A DNA stretch of 18,111 nt from DATCZB01 sp035513215 (GTDB lineage: Bacteria > Pseudomonadota > Gammaproteobacteria > Steroidobacterales > Rariloculaceae), in NCBI GenBank assembly GCA_035513215.1, contig DATKCK010000025.1, positions 1 to 18,111 on the forward strand, written 5' to 3'. Positions 16,780 to 18,111 of the stretch are shown piece after piece; within the stretch, counting starts at the first letter, position 1; each line of letters opens with the position of its first letter. Position numbers and translations under genes: made by a program. The notes beneath the pieces are model-generated. The model worked only from the letters and a program-made list of their open reading frames with translations, had not been told where the DNA came from and did no database searches.

Positions 16780-18111
16780 TTAGGCCTGCTGCTCGGCCTC
16801 GAACCAATGCGCGCGCGCGGCCATGATCAGCTCGGCAGCGCGCGCGGGCTCGAGATTCTCGATCGACTCCAAATCGTCCACGGCCTGCTCGGCGAGATCC
16901 GCGCGCGTGACGATGCCGCGGCTCGCGAGCACGAACGCGAGCTCGCGATCCATGCCGTCGAGGCTCAGCAAGTCGTCGGACGGCTCCGCCTGATCGATCA
17001 CTTCCTCGCTCACGATCGCCTGCGTGATCAGCACGTCGCGCGCGCGCGCGCGAAGCTCGTCGACGATCTCCTGATTGAACTCCTCGATAGCCAACAGCTC
17101 GCTCGCGGGCACGTAGGCGACCTCCTCGAGCGAAGAGAAGCCTTCCTGCACGAGAATGCTCGCGACGTCCTCGTCCACGTCGAGCTCCTTCATGAAGTTC
17201 CCGACGAGCTCGCGCGCTTCGTGCTCGCTCTTTTCCTCGGCGTCGGTTTCGGTCATGACGTTGAGCTCCCAGCCCGTGAGCTCGCTCGCAAGCCGTATGT
17301 TCTGCCCGCCGCGGCCGATCGCCTGCGAGAGCTTCTCCTCCTCGACGGCGATATCCATGCTGTGCGCGTCCTCGTCGACGACAATCGAGAGCACGTCGGC
17401 CGGCGACATCGCGTTGATCACGAACTGCGCCGCGTTCTCGTCGTAGAGGATGATATCCACGCGCTCGCCGGCGAGCTCGTTCGAGACCGCCTGCACGCGC
17501 GAGCCGCGCATGCCGACGCAAGCGCCTACGGGATCGATGCGCGGGTCGTTGCTTTTGACCGCGATCTTGGCACGCAGCCCCGGATCGCGCGCGGCCGCGA
17601 GGATGTCGATGAGCCCCTGGCCGACCTCGGGCACCTCGATCTTGAAGAGCTCGATGAGGAACTGCGGCGAGGTGCGTGTGAGGAACAGCTGCGGCCCGCG
17701 CGGCTCCGTACGCACGTCGGCGAGCAGGCTCTTGATGCGGTCCTGCGGCTTGATCGGCTCGCGCGGGATCAGGTGCTCGCGCGGAATGAATCCTTCGGCG
17801 TTGCCGCCGAGATCGACGAAGGCGCCGTTGCGGTCCACGCGCTTGACGATGCCGCTCAGAAGCTCGCCGACACGCTCCTTGTACTCGTCGACGACCTGCT
17901 CGCGCTCGGCCTCGCGAACCTTCTGCACGATGACTTGCTTGGCCGTCTGCGCCGCGATGCGGCCGAACTCGACCGACTCCATCGGCTGCTCGACGTAGCC
18001 GTCGACCTCGGCGTTCGGGTCGATGTCGAGCGCGTCCTCGAGCCTGAGCTCGCGCGCGGGCTCCTCGAGCTCGTTCGAGTCGTCGGCGAAAACCTTCCAG
18101 CGGCGGAACGT
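16780..18111 (-). CDS. nusA: Transcription termination/antitermination factor NusA (5' end beyond the right edge)
   Basis: NusA binds elongating RNA polymerase and modulates pausing, termination and antitermination. The frame is open from the right edge to a stop at 16780, giving 443 residues. The visible start (TFRRWKVF) corresponds to about residue 58 of the 495-residue E. coli protein, so only the beginning of the N-terminal domain is missing. The methionine at 17982 is internal and not the start. An S1 domain follows IVQKVREAE (GELLSGIVKRVDRNGAFVDL). Two KH domains contain RIDPVGACVGMRGSRVQAV and AIGRGGQNIRLASELTGWEL. Two C-terminal acidic helix-hairpin-helix repeats follow, as in E. coli (LVQEGFSSLEEVAYVP; FVLASRGIVTRADLAEQ). 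It heads the infB unit, with the ribosome-assembly genes behind it. Confidence 0.97.
   Translation of the reverse strand, partial: TFRRWKVFADDSNELEEPARELRLEDALDIDPNAEVDGYVEQPMESVEFGRIAAQTAKQVIVQKVREAEREQVVDEYKERVGELLSGIVKRVDRNGAFVDLGGNAEGFIPREHLIPREPIKPQDRIKSLLADVRTEPRGPQLFLTRTSPQFLIELFKIEVPEVGQGLIDILAAARDPGLRAKIAVKSNDPRIDPVGACVGMRGSRVQAVSNELAGERVDIILYDENAAQFVINAMSPADVLSIVVDEDAHSMDIAVEEEKLSQAIGRGGQNIRLASELTGWELNVMTETDAEEKSEHEARELVGNFMKELDVDEDVASILVQEGFSSLEEVAYVPASELLAIEEFNQEIVDELRARARDVLITQAIVSEEVIDQAEPSDDLLSLDGMDRELAFVLASRGIVTRADLAEQAVDDLESIENLEPARAAELIMAARAHWFEAEQQA

Overview
The window looks like a chromosomal housekeeping region from a high-G+C gammaproteobacterium outside the Enterobacterales. 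It carries Smc rather than MukB, followed by the order smc-zipA-ligA; zipA is a gammaproteobacterial division gene. It also has the nusA-infB-rbfA-truB-rpsO-pnp order and a dksA-gluQ pair. A DksA with a long lysine-rich N-terminal tail and a two-cysteine zinc-finger remnant resembles proteins known from Xanthomonas-like lineages, but that placement is an inference.

Layout, left to right. (1) Positions 1-1633, minus strand: two tandem paralogous DUF6502-type genes. The second runs off the left edge. Their base composition is visibly lower in G+C than the rest. A 228-base gap between them holds two inverted repeats and a promoter-like pair. (2) 1626-7867, minus strand: smc, zipA and ligA, tightly packed. 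zipA/ligA overlap by ATGA and ligA overlaps the first DUF6502 gene by 8 bases, so this reads as one transcription unit for chromosome organisation, division-ring anchoring and DNA ligation. (3) 7868-7982: a 115-base divergent promoter region between smc and queF. (4) 7983 to about 10266 or 10761, plus strand: queF, dksA, gluQ. QueF makes the queuosine precursor preQ1 and GluQ modifies queuosine in tRNA-Asp, so two steps linked to one tRNA modification flank dksA. The gluQ frame has no stop at the usual place and stays open for 441 bases antisense to pnp. (5) 10321-18111, minus strand: nusA (5' end beyond the right edge), infB, rbfA, truB, rpsO and pnp, covering transcription elongation, translation initiation, ribosome maturation, tRNA pseudouridylation and RNA decay. 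A sigma70-like promoter and a leader hairpin precede rpsO, and a terminator-like hairpin separates rpsO from pnp.

I saw no tRNA, rRNA, CRISPR array, insertion sequence or phage gene. Several start codons were moved from the longest open frame to one supported by a Shine-Dalgarno sequence, gene overlap and family length (ligA, first DUF6502 gene, pnp, rpsO, rbfA). No clearly new multi-gene system is evident. The points most worth a second look are the gluQ/pnp antisense overlap, the DUF6502 pair with its structured gap, and the tailed DksA.
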